DNA of 64,000 nucleotides from Polynucleobacter necessarius (GTDB taxonomy: Bacteria > Pseudomonadota > Gammaproteobacteria > Burkholderiales > Burkholderiaceae), in contig NZ_LT615227.1 in the NCBI RefSeq assembly GCF_900096755.1, forward strand, positions 124,965 to 188,964. Reading direction: 5' to 3'. Below the pieces are notes generated by a model. It saw only the letters and a list, made by a program, of their open reading frames with translations, was not told the DNA's origin and made no database searches. Each line of letters starts with the position of its first letter. Position 1 is the stretch's first letter. Position numbers and translations under genes: made by a program. Positions 41,256 through 49,815 of the stretch are shown here, piece by piece.

Positions 41256-42767
41256 CTAAAGGTCGTCTAAGTGACCGAGTATTTTATTGGCATGCACCTG
41301 TATCTCTGCTTGATCATCTGGACTAATGCGCTTCAAATTGGCCGTCATTAATCGGGTGCGTGGACTAGCTTCAAATTGCTCACGATGCTTGATTAAAAAA
41401 TTCCAGTACAAGGTAGTAACCGGACATGCCTGTTCCCCAAAGCGAACATCTGGCTTATATTTGCAAGAATCACAGTAATTACTCATGCGTTTGATATATG
41501 CACCACTGGCGATATATGGCTTGCTGGTGAAACGACCCCCATTAGCAAATAAGGCCATGCCGGCAGTATTCGGGAGCTCCACCCATTCAATGGCATCTAC
41601 ATATACCGCCAGATACCAATCGCAAACCTGTGCAGGAAGTATTTCTGCCAGGAGCGCAAAGTTACCGGTCACCATCAGGCGTTGAATATGATGTGCGTAG
41701 CCGTATTTCAGAGTCTGACCTACAGCATCTTGCATGCAGGCCATCTGCGTTTTACCGGTCCAATACCACTGCGGAAGAGTGCGTTGATGCTCGTAATAAT
41801 TGTCCTGAGCCATCTTGGGCATATCTAAGTAATACATGCCTCGTACAAACTCACGCCAACCCAGAATCTGTCGAATAAATCCTTCGATCGTCGATAAATC
41901 CAATGAATATTTTTTCCAAGCAGCCAATGCAGCATCAATGACTTCGCGTGGATTTAACAGCTTCAGATTAAGCGAGCTAGATAGGATGGAGTGCCAACCA
42001 AAAGGTGTATCTGTCCACATCGCATCTTGGTAGACGCCGAAGTTCCTGAGGCGGTACTCAACGAAATACCCCAGCGCCTCTAATGCTTGCTCCCTATTTA
42101 CCGGCCAATTGAAATGCTCCAAGGATCCAGGATGATCTGGGTAGACCTTCTGCACATACGCCAACACCTCTTGAGTAATTGCATCGGTCTCAAATGATGC
42201 AGGGGCATCAATAATGCCCGGACCCCTTTTAGGATATGGCTTGCGATTATCTTGATCAAAATTCCATTGGCCGCCTTCAGGATTGCCGTCTGCGTCAATC
42301 AGAATTCCGTGCGTCTTGCGCATCAATCGATAAAAATACTCTAGCCGAAGCTCCTTCTTACCCTCTGTCCACGCCACAAACTCTTGGTGCGAGCAGAAAA
42401 AATGATCGTCATCGCGCATATCCATTTGAAGACCGCTTTCTTTAGCCAAGTCCTCAAGGGCAATTTTGAGGCGCCACTCACCCGGCTCTACGCAGACGAA
42501 ATGTGTAATCTTTTTTTGGAGCAATTGCTCTTTTAAGACTTCGATAATGGATAGTGGCGACTCTTTAATATAAGTGAGTGGATATTGCAGATCCTCTAGC
42601 GACTTTGCAAAATGTCGCATAGCCGATAAAAATAATGCAATCTTGGATTTGTGGGTCCCCACATAACTAGCTTCATTCGCCGACTCAACCATCAGCACTT
42701 CGTCTGTCTTTGGATTAAAGTCTTTTAGGGCAGCGCTCTGTAGATCGAGTTGATCTCCCAGAATCAA
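41256..42767 (-). CDS. Cryptochrome/photolyase family protein (FeS-BCP type)
   Basis: About 503 residues of the bacterial FeS-containing cryptochrome/(6-4) photolyase group. It has the N-terminal Rossmann domain (ILGDQLDLQ, PLTYIKESPLS) and the FAD-binding helical domain (GFIRQILGWREFVRGMYYLD, YAHHIQRLMVTGNFALL, WVELPNTAGMALFANGG). A C-terminal cysteine set, CDSCKYKP with a later ACP, could hold the 4Fe-4S cluster. The expected start is ATG 42789-42791, overlapping the upstream stop (ATGA). There codon 3 is TAA (42783-42785), after which TRRLFLILGDQLD continues in frame. The usable start is then TTG 42765-42767, or the protein is not made. The rest of the frame is intact. Confidence 0.82.
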   Translation of the reverse strand: MILGDQLDLQSAALKDFNPKTDEVLMVESANEASYVGTHKSKIALFLSAMRHFAKSLEDLQYPLTYIKESPLSIIEVLKEQLLQKKITHFVCVEPGEWRLKIALEDLAKESGLQMDMRDDDHFFCSHQEFVAWTEGKKELRLEYFYRLMRKTHGILIDADGNPEGGQWNFDQDNRKPYPKRGPGIIDAPASFETDAITQEVLAYVQKVYPDHPGSLEHFNWPVNREQALEALGYFVEYRLRNFGVYQDAMWTDTPFGWHSILSSSLNLKLLNPREVIDAALAAWKKYSLDLSTIEGFIRQILGWREFVRGMYYLDMPKMAQDNYYEHQRTLPQWYWTGKTQMACMQDAVGQTLKYGYAHHIQRLMVTGNFALLAEILPAQVCDWYLAVYVDAIEWVELPNTAGMALFANGGRFTSKPYIASGAYIKRMSNYCDSCKYKPDVRFGEQACPVTTLYWNFLIKHREQFEASPRTRLMTANLKRISPDDQAEIQVHANKILGHLDDL

Positions 42768-42787
42768 AAAGAGTCTTCTTGTTTAAC

Positions 42788-43057
42788 TCATTTATTTTTA
42801 TATTGTGTTGGGCAGTAGGCTCGATTGACATCATCACTGCGTAATGCCATGTGCTTTGTGGCTCTGCCTGTGACCCGCTTGCGCCAGAGCTCAAAAGACC
42901 CCCGCTTCAGCTCCTTGCGCATTAACTCAATCACCATTGACTCTGAGAGTCCAAAGGACTTCTCAATCGCATCAAATGGGGTGCGATCCTCCCACGCCAT
43001 TTCTATCAGGCGGGAGATGTCGGACTCGGATAGAGACTCTCTGGACAATTTAGGCAT
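42788..43057 (-). CDS. TIGR03643 family protein
   Basis: An 89-residue protein of the TIGR03643 type, commonly encoded next to photolyase. It has SESDISRLIEMAWEDRTPFDAIEKSFGLSES and a C-terminal KRVTGRATKHMAL. It is predicted to be a small helical, possibly DNA-binding protein (the DISRLIEMAWEDRTPF part resembles a helix-turn-helix), but no function is proven. It is first in a three-gene cluster with the photolyase and DUF2256 genes, overlapping the photolyase start by 4 bp. Confidence 0.8.
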   Translation of the reverse strand: MPKLSRESLSESDISRLIEMAWEDRTPFDAIEKSFGLSESMVIELMRKELKRGSFELWRKRVTGRATKHMALRSDDVNRAYCPTQYKNK

Positions 43058-43123
43058 CGTGCAAGTTTAAGACTTATTTACTAAACTGGCAGAACCGCAA
43101 TTTACCCAGCCCCAGCCGCTCAA

Positions 43124-43474
43124 ATGATCGGAAAAATTCGCTCAAAACTTCTCTCTCTTCAATCACCCCATGCCGTCAGGGAGGGGCCTGACATTTGCCC
43201 GATTTGCGATAGAGAGATACCGAAGTCACAAAAAGATGCCCACCACCTTATTCCAAAATCTAAAGGCGGTAAAACCACTGAATTTCTGCATCGCATCTGT
43301 CATAAGCAAATTCATGCTCTTTTTACAGAAACGGAGCTGGCCGTTACGTTTAATAACGCCGCAATCCTAAAAGAGCACCCCGAAATGCAAAAATTCATTA
43401 TTGGCTGGATAAAAAGCAAACCAAATAGCTTTTATGAAAAAACTCGCAAAAGTGTTCGATTAAAATCTAATTAA
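43124..43474 (+). CDS. HNH endonuclease domain protein
   Basis: A 116-residue protein with a compact HNH nuclease: zinc pair CPICDREIP, then the histidine strand DAHHLIPKSKGGKTTE, then HRICHKQIHALFTE. The DAHH/HxxxxH layout fits the beta-beta-alpha metal fold. These short proteins are widespread in proteobacteria, and their role is not known; it could act in DNA or RNA cleavage. It stands alone, divergent from the photolyase cluster. The following 182 bases to 43656 show only a short aggctttagcct palindrome. Confidence 0.8.
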   Translation: MIGKIRSKLLSLQSPHAVREGPDICPICDREIPKSQKDAHHLIPKSKGGKTTEFLHRICHKQIHALFTETELAVTFNNAAILKEHPEMQKFIIGWIKSKPNSFYEKTRKSVRLKSN

Positions 43475-43656
43475 TTCAGAAGATTTTTGTTTTGGCGTCA
43501 AAATGCTTTAGGCTTTAGCCTGTAGGTAATGACTTTAATTGGCGTTATTTACTAGCTCTTTCTATGAGCCCGTGTTACTCAGCTGGATTGTTTCGCCAAC
43601 CTTTTAACCCTGTCATGGACTTATTAAATGAGCCCTCTCAGTAACTTTTACTCACA

Positions 43657-44532
43657 ATGACGAATACCAACAGACCACGCCGTTCAGTTTTGTATATGCC
43701 TGGCGCCAATACGCGCGCTCTGGAAAAAGCCAAAACGCTTTCCGCAGATTCCCTGATTCTCGATTTAGAAGATGCCGTCGCGCCAGACGCAAAATCAGCC
43801 GCCAGGGAAAATATTCTCAAGGCACTGGAATCTGGGTTTGGCTACCGAGAGGCTGTTGTTCGGATTAATGGCCTTAATACCCCATGGGGGCTTGATGAGC
43901 TCAAGGTATTTGCCAATAGCAAGGCGGATGTCATTGTTTTGCCAAAGGTAGAGTCTGCTGAGCAAGCGCAAGAAGTAGCAAACCTTCTGAATAAATTAGG
44001 CGCTCCCACAAGTATGACAATCTGGGCCATGATTGAAACGCCCAAGGCAATTTTTAGCTTATCTGAAATTGCTCAGTCTCACCCCATGCTGGAGGCACTA
44101 GTGCTGGGTACATCAGATCTTGTAAAAGATTTACACGCGCGCCACACCCCCAATCGCATTGAAACGCAAACCGCACTTTCTCTATCCGTATTGGCCGCTA
44201 GAGCATATGGCCTGTGCGTACTTGATGGCGTTCACCTTTCCTTGGATGATGAAGCTGGATTAATTCAATCCTGCATTCAAGGCAGAGATACGGGCTTTGA
44301 TGGCAAGACCTTGATTCATCCCAATCAAATCAAAGCTGCCAATGAGATCTTTGGTCCATCGCCACAAGAAATCGCAGAAGCGCAAGAAAGAATTGCTGCC
44401 TATAACGCTGCAATTGCATCGGGAGCAGGTATTGCGGTGCTCAACGGCAAGTTGATCGAGGAGCTTCACATCCAAGATGCCAAAAGAATACTGGCTCTAG
44501 CGAGTGCTATCGCAAAGACCGCGGAAAATTAA
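43657..44532 (+). CDS. CitE-like HpcH/HpaI family CoA-ester lyase
   Basis: A 291-residue member of the citrate-lyase beta / malyl-CoA lyase family. It has RSVLYMPGANTRALEKAKTL, LILDLEDAVAP (acidic metal-binding residues), VVRINGLNTPWGLDEL, VLPKVESAEQ, IETPKAIFSLSEIA and the C-terminal DGVHLSLDDEAG and GFDGKTLIHPNQI. It would cleave or form an acyl-CoA such as malyl-, citramalyl- or methylmalyl-CoA; the substrate is not clear. It is intact although the HMG-CoA lyase neighbour cluster is lost. Confidence 0.82.
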   Translation: MTNTNRPRRSVLYMPGANTRALEKAKTLSADSLILDLEDAVAPDAKSAARENILKALESGFGYREAVVRINGLNTPWGLDELKVFANSKADVIVLPKVESAEQAQEVANLLNKLGAPTSMTIWAMIETPKAIFSLSEIAQSHPMLEALVLGTSDLVKDLHARHTPNRIETQTALSLSVLAARAYGLCVLDGVHLSLDDEAGLIQSCIQGRDTGFDGKTLIHPNQIKAANEIFGPSPQEIAEAQERIAAYNAAIASGAGIAVLNGKLIEELHIQDAKRILALASAIAKTAEN

Positions 44533-44906
44533 TGATCTAAATCTAGGCTTTGCACTAGGCTAGCCAACTTCACTACAGAATCAAATGTGTTGGACTTGCT
44601 AGCCTCAACATCCAAACTCTCCCAATTGAACTCCAGGGAGAAATGCGCTGATTCAATAATGAGCTCATAGCTGGATGAGGGCTTGCTTGATGGATCGCTA
44701 TTTACCTCACTAGTCACGGGGACATTAATCGCATTAATGGCGTCGATGAGCATCTGCACCTCAGTGGCCAACAGTTCCCTGCTATGCAAAACATCATCCG
44801 TTCTTTTGATCGATATCTTAGAGGCCTCATCGATCGACACCTCATACTGATTCAATCCCAAATCAAACCAAACAGTTAACTCAAGTGCAATTGGATATGT
44901 TTTCAT
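44529..44906 (-). CDS. Conserved-looking hypothetical protein
   Basis: A 125-residue acidic protein not recognised. It starts MKTYPIALELTVWFDLGLN and ends SLVQSLDLDH, with no signal peptide and no membrane segment. It shares an operon-like gap of 4 bp with the 45135-44911 gene on the same strand and overlaps the end of the CitE-like gene by 4 bp. The two together make a small two-gene unit of unknown role. Confidence 0.6.
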   Translation of the reverse strand: MKTYPIALELTVWFDLGLNQYEVSIDEASKISIKRTDDVLHSRELLATEVQMLIDAINAINVPVTSEVNSDPSSKPSSSYELIIESAHFSLEFNWESLDVEASKSNTFDSVVKLASLVQSLDLDH

Positions 44907-44910
44907 TAAT

Positions 44911-45135
44911 CTACCTCATCAACATGGGGGGTTCATCAAAGTGATTTTTGCGGGGTTTTAGCCTAGCTTCAATCTGAGTCCATTTACCCTGCTGCAATCG
45001 ATATTGACAATCTTCAGCATGATTCTCAAGCAAGCCAAAAATAACCGTAGTCGGTATCTTGCAGTGCTGACATCGGTAGGCGTGCTGATGCTCTTCTATT
45101 TTTTCCTGGGGATAATCTATATAGAAAGGCTTCAT
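44911..45135 (-). CDS. Small hypothetical protein with a CxxC pair
   Basis: A 74-residue protein from the ATG preceded by GAGGAG (45133-45135). YRCQHCKIPTTVIFGLLENHAEDCQYR holds a CxxC and a later H-x4-C, which might bind zinc. It ends RPRKNHF-like and DEPPMLMR. It is not recognised; it lies 4 bp upstream of the acidic hypothetical gene. The frame extends upstream by 11 residues, but the ribosome binding site supports the chosen ATG. Confidence 0.55.
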   Translation of the reverse strand: MKPFYIDYPQEKIEEHQHAYRCQHCKIPTTVIFGLLENHAEDCQYRLQQGKWTQIEARLKPRKNHFDEPPMLMR

Positions 45136-45246
45136 ACAAAGCTCCTCAACACATTGAACACTGTTCAAAACATCTTACACCCCATTGAGGCTGAAGCCCA
45201 CACTAGTGAAAGTGCGTATATGAGTTGATAATACGGGTTGCTCTTA

Positions 45247-45933
45247 ATGAATGGACCTCAGATGGACTTGCTACCTTGTGTTGAATTAGAGACTTCGCCA
45301 AATCCTAGCGCAGCTGTGATTTGGCTTCATGGGCTGGGCGCCGATGGCAATGATTTTGTGCCCATTGTTCCCGAATTGGATCTGACTGGCTGCCCAGGTA
45401 TTCGCTTTGTGTTTCCGAGCGCACCGAGCATGCCGGTAACCGTCAATGGCGGTTATGTCATGCCAGCCTGGTATGACATTATCGGCAGAAATTTGATGGA
45501 TCAAGAAGATGCTGCTGGCATTCAAAAATCAGCCGCCTCTATTGTTCAACTCATTGAGCACGAGGCAAGTCGCGGCATTGCATGCGATCAGATTGTGTTA
45601 GCAGGATTCTCACAGGGCTGCGCTATGACACTGTATGTAGCCTTGCGGTTCCCACATAAACTTGCCGGAATCATGGCTTTATCAGGATACCTACCTTTAG
45701 CGATGAGTTTAAATACCGAAAAACATTCTGCCAACCAAAATACGCCAATCTTTATGGCGCATGGCGAATATGACGCAGTTGTCATCCCAGAGCGCGCCCG
45801 CACTTCATGCGCCCTACTTGAAAAGTTAGGCTACCAGGTCAGCTGGAATGAATACCCCATGGAGCACTCAGTGAATCGTGAGGAGTTAGTAGGTATTTCT
45901 CGTTACCTGCAGCAGGTGCTAGCCAGAAAGTAA
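45247..45933 (+). CDS. Alpha/beta hydrolase, carboxylesterase/phospholipase type (YpfH-like)
   Basis: About 228 residues of the phospholipase/carboxylesterase family. The nucleophile elbow is GFSQG, the acid is in HGEYDAVV and the histidine in YPMEHSV, in the right order. AVIWLHGLGADGNDFVPIVPEL near the start gives the oxyanion region. A nearby ATG at 45262 (MDLLPCVE) is also possible. It probably hydrolyses short acyl esters or lysophospholipids in the cytoplasm. It converges on the TRAP protein gene with a shared terminator. Confidence 0.85.
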   Translation: MNGPQMDLLPCVELETSPNPSAAVIWLHGLGADGNDFVPIVPELDLTGCPGIRFVFPSAPSMPVTVNGGYVMPAWYDIIGRNLMDQEDAAGIQKSAASIVQLIEHEASRGIACDQIVLAGFSQGCAMTLYVALRFPHKLAGIMALSGYLPLAMSLNTEKHSANQNTPIFMAHGEYDAVVIPERARTSCALLEKLGYQVSWNEYPMEHSVNREELVGISRYLQQVLARK

Positions 45934-45951
45934 GACTCAATAGGTGAAAAT

Positions 45952-45979
45952 AAAAAAGGACTCATATGAGTCCTTTTTT
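45952..45979. terminator. Bidirectional rho-independent terminator
   Basis: A perfect palindrome AAAAAAGGACTCAT / ATGAGTCCTTTTTT with T runs in both directions, between the convergent hydrolase and TRAP binding protein genes. Confidence 0.92.
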
Positions 45980-45994
45980 GATGACAGCATTCCT

Positions 45995-47077
45995 TTAAAG
46001 CTTCTTACTAAAACTGTATTGCGAGAAGGCTTGCTCAGCAACGTTGAACCATTGCGCTTCCATATTTCTAAATACGCGGTAATCCTCAAAGATCTTTTTA
46101 AACTGAGGGCTCTTGGCGGACTCTTCAGCGTAGGTTTCTTGGGCGGCCTTAAAGCATGCATCCAATACTGAGGTGTTGAATTTACGAAGTACGGCGCCAT
46201 TCTGTAAAAGACGTTGTAAGGCCGGCGGGTTTAGCGCATCGTACTTAGCGCACATATCTGTGTGTGCTTCAAAACAAGCAGCTTCCCAGGCGGCCTGATA
46301 AGAAGGTGGCAATGCATCCCATTGTTTCTTATTGACCAAGAAAGAAAGGCCTGCAGCGCCCTCCCAAAAGGCAGGGTAGTAATAATTTTTCGCTACTTTT
46401 GCAAGACCAAGTTTTTCATCATCGTAAGGGCCGACAAATTCAGCAGCATCAATCGTGCCTTTTTCGAGGGCTGAGTAAATTTCACCAGCTGGTAATTGCT
46501 GTGGAACAACACCAAGCTTGGCTAATACTTGACCAGCAAAGCCAGCAATACGGAACTTCAGACCCTTGAGGTCTTCTGGGGATTTAATTTCCTTACGAAA
46601 CCAACCGCCCATTTGCGTACCCGTTTGACCGCCCAAGAAATTCACAATGTTGTAGCTTGCATAAAGCTCGCGCATGAGCTTCATACCATTGCCATGAAGC
46701 ATCCAAGCGGACTGCTGTCGTGCAGTCAAACCAAATGGGGCTGCAGTATCAAAAATGAATGCGCTGTTTTTACCTAAGTAGTAGTAGCTTGCGGTATGGC
46801 CACACTCAACCGTGCCATTTTGAACTGCATCCAAGACTTGCAAGGCAGGCACTACCTCACCTGCTGCAAATACTTTAACGTTGAACTTGCCATCCGTCGC
46901 TTTGCGCAATGCATTAGCAAATACCTCAGGCGTTCCAAACAAGGTATCTAAAGACTTCGGAAAACTAGAAACCAAGCGCCAATTGAGTGTTGGCAAACTC
47001 TGCGCAATAGATGGGGCCGCTAAGGCTGCCGCACCAGCGCCAATAGTTACTTTCTTTAAAAATGAACGTCTTTGCAT
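45995..47077 (-). CDS. TRAP transporter solute-binding protein (DctP family)
   Basis: A 360-residue periplasmic binding protein of the DctP/TRAP family. It has a twin-arginine signal RRSFLKKVTIGAGAAALAAPSIAQ at the N-terminus. The binding-protein part has the typical LRKATDGKFNVKVFAAGEVVPALQVLDAVQNGTVE opening and the MGGWFRKEIKSPEDLKGLKFRI block with the arginine that contacts carboxylate ligands. TRAP binding proteins bring organic acids to a DctQM membrane pair; no dctQ or dctM is next to it. It is intact. Confidence 0.87.
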   Translation of the reverse strand: MQRRSFLKKVTIGAGAAALAAPSIAQSLPTLNWRLVSSFPKSLDTLFGTPEVFANALRKATDGKFNVKVFAAGEVVPALQVLDAVQNGTVECGHTASYYYLGKNSAFIFDTAAPFGLTARQQSAWMLHGNGMKLMRELYASYNIVNFLGGQTGTQMGGWFRKEIKSPEDLKGLKFRIAGFAGQVLAKLGVVPQQLPAGEIYSALEKGTIDAAEFVGPYDDEKLGLAKVAKNYYYPAFWEGAAGLSFLVNKKQWDALPPSYQAAWEAACFEAHTDMCAKYDALNPPALQRLLQNGAVLRKFNTSVLDACFKAAQETYAEESAKSPQFKKIFEDYRVFRNMEAQWFNVAEQAFSQYSFSKKL

Positions 47078-47127
47078 GGATATCTCCCTTCAGTATTCTT
47101 CTGTATTCACTAATTTAGTAGTGGCAA

Positions 47128-48474
47128 TTATTTTCCGCCAACCGTCATCGATCCAATCAGGATAGAGCCAGTCTCTTTGGTGCCGCGGATTAAGGTATCA
47201 CAGCCAATCAGCGCAATGTCTAAGAGCATGTCGCGCAGATTACCCGCAATGGTTACCTCTTCAACAGGGTATTGAATGACCCCGTTCTCCACCCAATAGC
47301 CAAAAGCACCTCTTGAGTAATCGCCGGTAACGTAGTTCACGCCCTGGCCCATCAATTCAGTTACTAATAGACCTGTACCCATTTCTTTTAGCAGGGCCGG
47401 TAATCCACCCTTAGGCGTCTTCTTACTTTTGAGTGTGAGGTGATGCGATCCACCAGCATTACCGGTAGTTTTCATACCCAGCTTTCTAGCTGAATAGGTC
47501 GAGAGAAAATAACCTTCCAATATCCCCTTATCCACTACAGTTCTAGCGCCTGTCTTTACACCCTCTTCATCAAACGGCGCGCTACCTGTCATAGACTTTA
47601 GGTGTGGGTCCTCAAAAAGGCTAATGTGCTTTGGCAATACTTGCTTACCTAAACTATCAAGCAAGAAACTTGAGCGCCGATACAAAGCGCCACCTGAAAC
47701 AGCCTGAACTAAGCCACCTAAAAGGCCTGCCGCTAGAGGCGCCTCAAAGATGACAGGACAACGACGCGTAGTCAAGGATCTTGCCTTTAGTCTTGATAAA
47801 GCACGCTCTGCAGCGTACTTACCGATAGCCGCTGGATCCGCCAACTCTTGCGGTATGCGTGAACTGGAATACCAATCATCACGCTGCATATTGGATTGCT
47901 TACCACCTTCACTAGCGATTGGCGCACAAGAAATGTAATGGCGTGAGAATGGGTAACCACCCATAAATCCGTGCGAGGTTCCCATCATGAAATGCGCATG
48001 GTGAGCGGAAACAGATGCACCGTCACTGTTTTGAATTTGTTTGCTTACTGCAAATGCAGCACCTTCTGCAGTGCGCGCAATCTCTACGGCATGGGCAGCA
48101 TCAATATTCCATGGATGAAATAAATCGAGATCTAATGGATTTTTTTCTAAGAGCTCTCGCTCTGCAGGTCCAGCGCAATTATCTTCAGCCGTATGTTGTG
48201 CGATGTGATAGGCAGCGTCGACTGTTGCCTTAAGAGATTCTTTAGAAAAGTCACTGGTACTTGCATTACCGCGATGATGGCCCAGGAATACCGTCACACC
48301 AACCTGCTTATCCAGACTTTGCTCGATTGTCTCAACCTCACCCTTGCGAACAGTGACAGAAAGGCCCTGACCTTCCGAAACTTCGGCAACCGCATCTGAG
48401 GCCCCCCTTCTTTTGGCCTCTTTCAGCATGAAATCAATGATTTCTTGAAACTGGGTAGATGTATATGTAAACAT
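47128..48474 (-). CDS. pmbA: Metalloprotease PmbA/TldE
   Basis: A 448-residue TldD/PmbA family protein, the usual length. It has the N-terminal MLKEAKRRGASDAVAEVSEGQGLSV, a VTVFLGHHRGNASTSD block and the C-terminal TGNAGGSHHLTLK, MGTGLLVTELMGQGVNYVTGDYSRGAFGYWVENG. TldD and PmbA form a protease that degrades unfolded peptides. It diverges from mogA with a 26 bp gap. Confidence 0.9.
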   Translation of the reverse strand: MFTYTSTQFQEIIDFMLKEAKRRGASDAVAEVSEGQGLSVTVRKGEVETIEQSLDKQVGVTVFLGHHRGNASTSDFSKESLKATVDAAYHIAQHTAEDNCAGPAERELLEKNPLDLDLFHPWNIDAAHAVEIARTAEGAAFAVSKQIQNSDGASVSAHHAHFMMGTSHGFMGGYPFSRHYISCAPIASEGGKQSNMQRDDWYSSSRIPQELADPAAIGKYAAERALSRLKARSLTTRRCPVIFEAPLAAGLLGGLVQAVSGGALYRRSSFLLDSLGKQVLPKHISLFEDPHLKSMTGSAPFDEEGVKTGARTVVDKGILEGYFLSTYSARKLGMKTTGNAGGSHHLTLKSKKTPKGGLPALLKEMGTGLLVTELMGQGVNYVTGDYSRGAFGYWVENGVIQYPVEEVTIAGNLRDMLLDIALIGCDTLIRGTKETGSILIGSMTVGGK

Positions 48475-48500
48475 GTCCTAATAATAGCTAGAATATCAAC

Positions 48501-49128
48501 ATGAAGCATAACGAAGCCTGGAAGCGCACCACCCCGAATGAGGTCAAAATTGGCCTCATCTCAATATCCGACAGAGCCAGCAAAGGCGTCTCTATCAAGA
48601 CGAGGGCATTCCTGCCCTGCAAACATGGCTCATGAAGGCGATTAGCAACCCCTGCGTCTTTCATGAACGGCTTATTGCGGACGAATCTGAAATCATCACC
48701 GAAACTATCGTCGAATTGATTGATGAGCTGGGCTGCGACTTGGTTTTAACTACAGGCGGCACAGGACCATCACGCCGCGATGTCACCCCGCGGAGGCCAC
48801 CCGTGATACAGGAACCCGTGAAATGCCTGGCTTTGGCGAGCAAATGCGCCAAATTAGCCTGAACTTTGTACCTACCGCCATCCTCTCCAGACAGACTACT
48901 GTTTTACGCGAAATTGATGGCCACGCCGCTTTAGTGATCAACTTGCCCGGGCAACCTAAAGCTATTACAGAAACTTTAGAAGGGCTAAAGGATGGCGAAG
49001 GTAAATCGATTGTTCCCGGAATCTTTGCTGCGGTGCCTTATTGCATCGATTTAATGGGCGGACCTTACATTGAGTCCAATCAAGATGTCATTAAAGTCTT
49101 TAGACCCAAAAGTGCTATCAAGAAATAA
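48501..49128 (+). pseudogene. mogA: Molybdopterin adenylyltransferase MogA, two dinucleotide insertions
   Basis: The frames join into a MogA-like protein of about 207 residues, which adenylates molybdopterin before molybdate insertion. First frame: KIGLISISDRASKGV. Removing a CT repeat near 48590 gives SDRASKGVYQDEGIPALQTW. Second: LVLTTGGTGPSRRDVTP. Removing two bases (CG) near 48792 gives DVTPEATRDTG and then REMPGFGEQMRQISL. The third frame runs to 49128. Both lesions are 2 bp, unlike homopolymer slips. This suggests molybdenum cofactor synthesis is being lost. It diverges from pmbA. Confidence 0.85.
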
Positions 49129-49145
49129 TTAGTCTGAACTGAATA

Positions 49146-49171
49146 AAAAAGGTCCGCAGTGCGGGCCTTTT
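49146..49171. terminator. Rho-independent terminator between mogA and orn
   Basis: AAAAAGGTCCGC-AGT-GCGGGCCTTTT forms a GC-rich stem with T runs, placed between the convergent mogA and orn ends. Confidence 0.88.
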
Positions 49172-49203
49172 GCTTTTGTATCTTCATTTACATCCCAACC
49201 CTC

Positions 49204-49800
49204 TTACTCCGGCAAAGGGACAATAAACTTTTCTCGGTAGTACTTAAGCTCTTCAATGGATTCTTCAATATCCGCTAAAGCAGTGTGGGCCTGCTTCTTC
49301 GTAAATCCCTTAACCAACTCAGGGTGCCAGCGCTTGCACAACTCTTTCAGAGTAGACACATCGATATTTCGATAATGGAAGTAGGCCTCAAGCTTGGGCA
49401 TGTACTTGGCCATAAAACGTCTATCTTGACCGATCGTATTACCGCACATCGGAGCAATACCTGCCTTGATGTATTTCTTTAAAAAAGCAATGCATTCCGC
49501 TTCTACTGTTGCTTCATCCATCGTAGATGCTTTAACCTTTTCGATCAAACCAGAGCGTCCATGGGTGCCTTTATTCCACGCATCCATCGCGTCTAAGATT
49601 GCGTCATCTTGATGAACCACCCATACCGGAGCGGTAGCGATGGTATTGAGATGGGCATCGGTCACAATGATGGCAATTTCCAGAATTCGCTCAGTTTCGG
49701 GGTTTAAACCCGACATTTCCATATCCACCCAAATCAGATGCTCATTGGCTGATGCTGTCTTGGCCGGCGCTGTCGCCGCAATGTTTGTTTGTTCGCTCAC
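49204..49800 (-). CDS. orn: Oligoribonuclease
   Basis: A 198-residue DEDDh 3'-5' exonuclease that degrades short RNA oligonucleotides. It shows Exo[23 protein letters not shown] (D and E metal ligands), Exo[18 protein letters not shown] and Exo[22 protein letters not shown] with the catalytic histidine. An N-terminal extension of about 20 residues ([17 protein letters not shown]) precedes the fold. Essential in many proteobacteria and intact. Its 5' end is 15 bp from the divergent M48 protease gene. Confidence 0.94.
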   Translation of the reverse strand: MSEQTNIAATAPAKTASANEHLIWVDMEMSGLNPETERILEIAIIVTDAHLNTIATAPVWVVHQDDAILDAMDAWNKGTHGRSGLIEKVKASTMDEATVEAECIAFLKKYIKAGIAPMCGNTIGQDRRFMAKYMPKLEAYFHYRNIDVSTLKELCKRWHPELVKGFTKKQAHTALADIEESIEELKYYREKFIVPLPE

Positions 49801-49815
49801 ATCTATAATGATCTC

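Noticed and set aside
43124..43474. HNH protein as part of a defence island
   Set aside because: No defence genes next to it; it stands alone between a photolyase cluster and a CitE-like gene.
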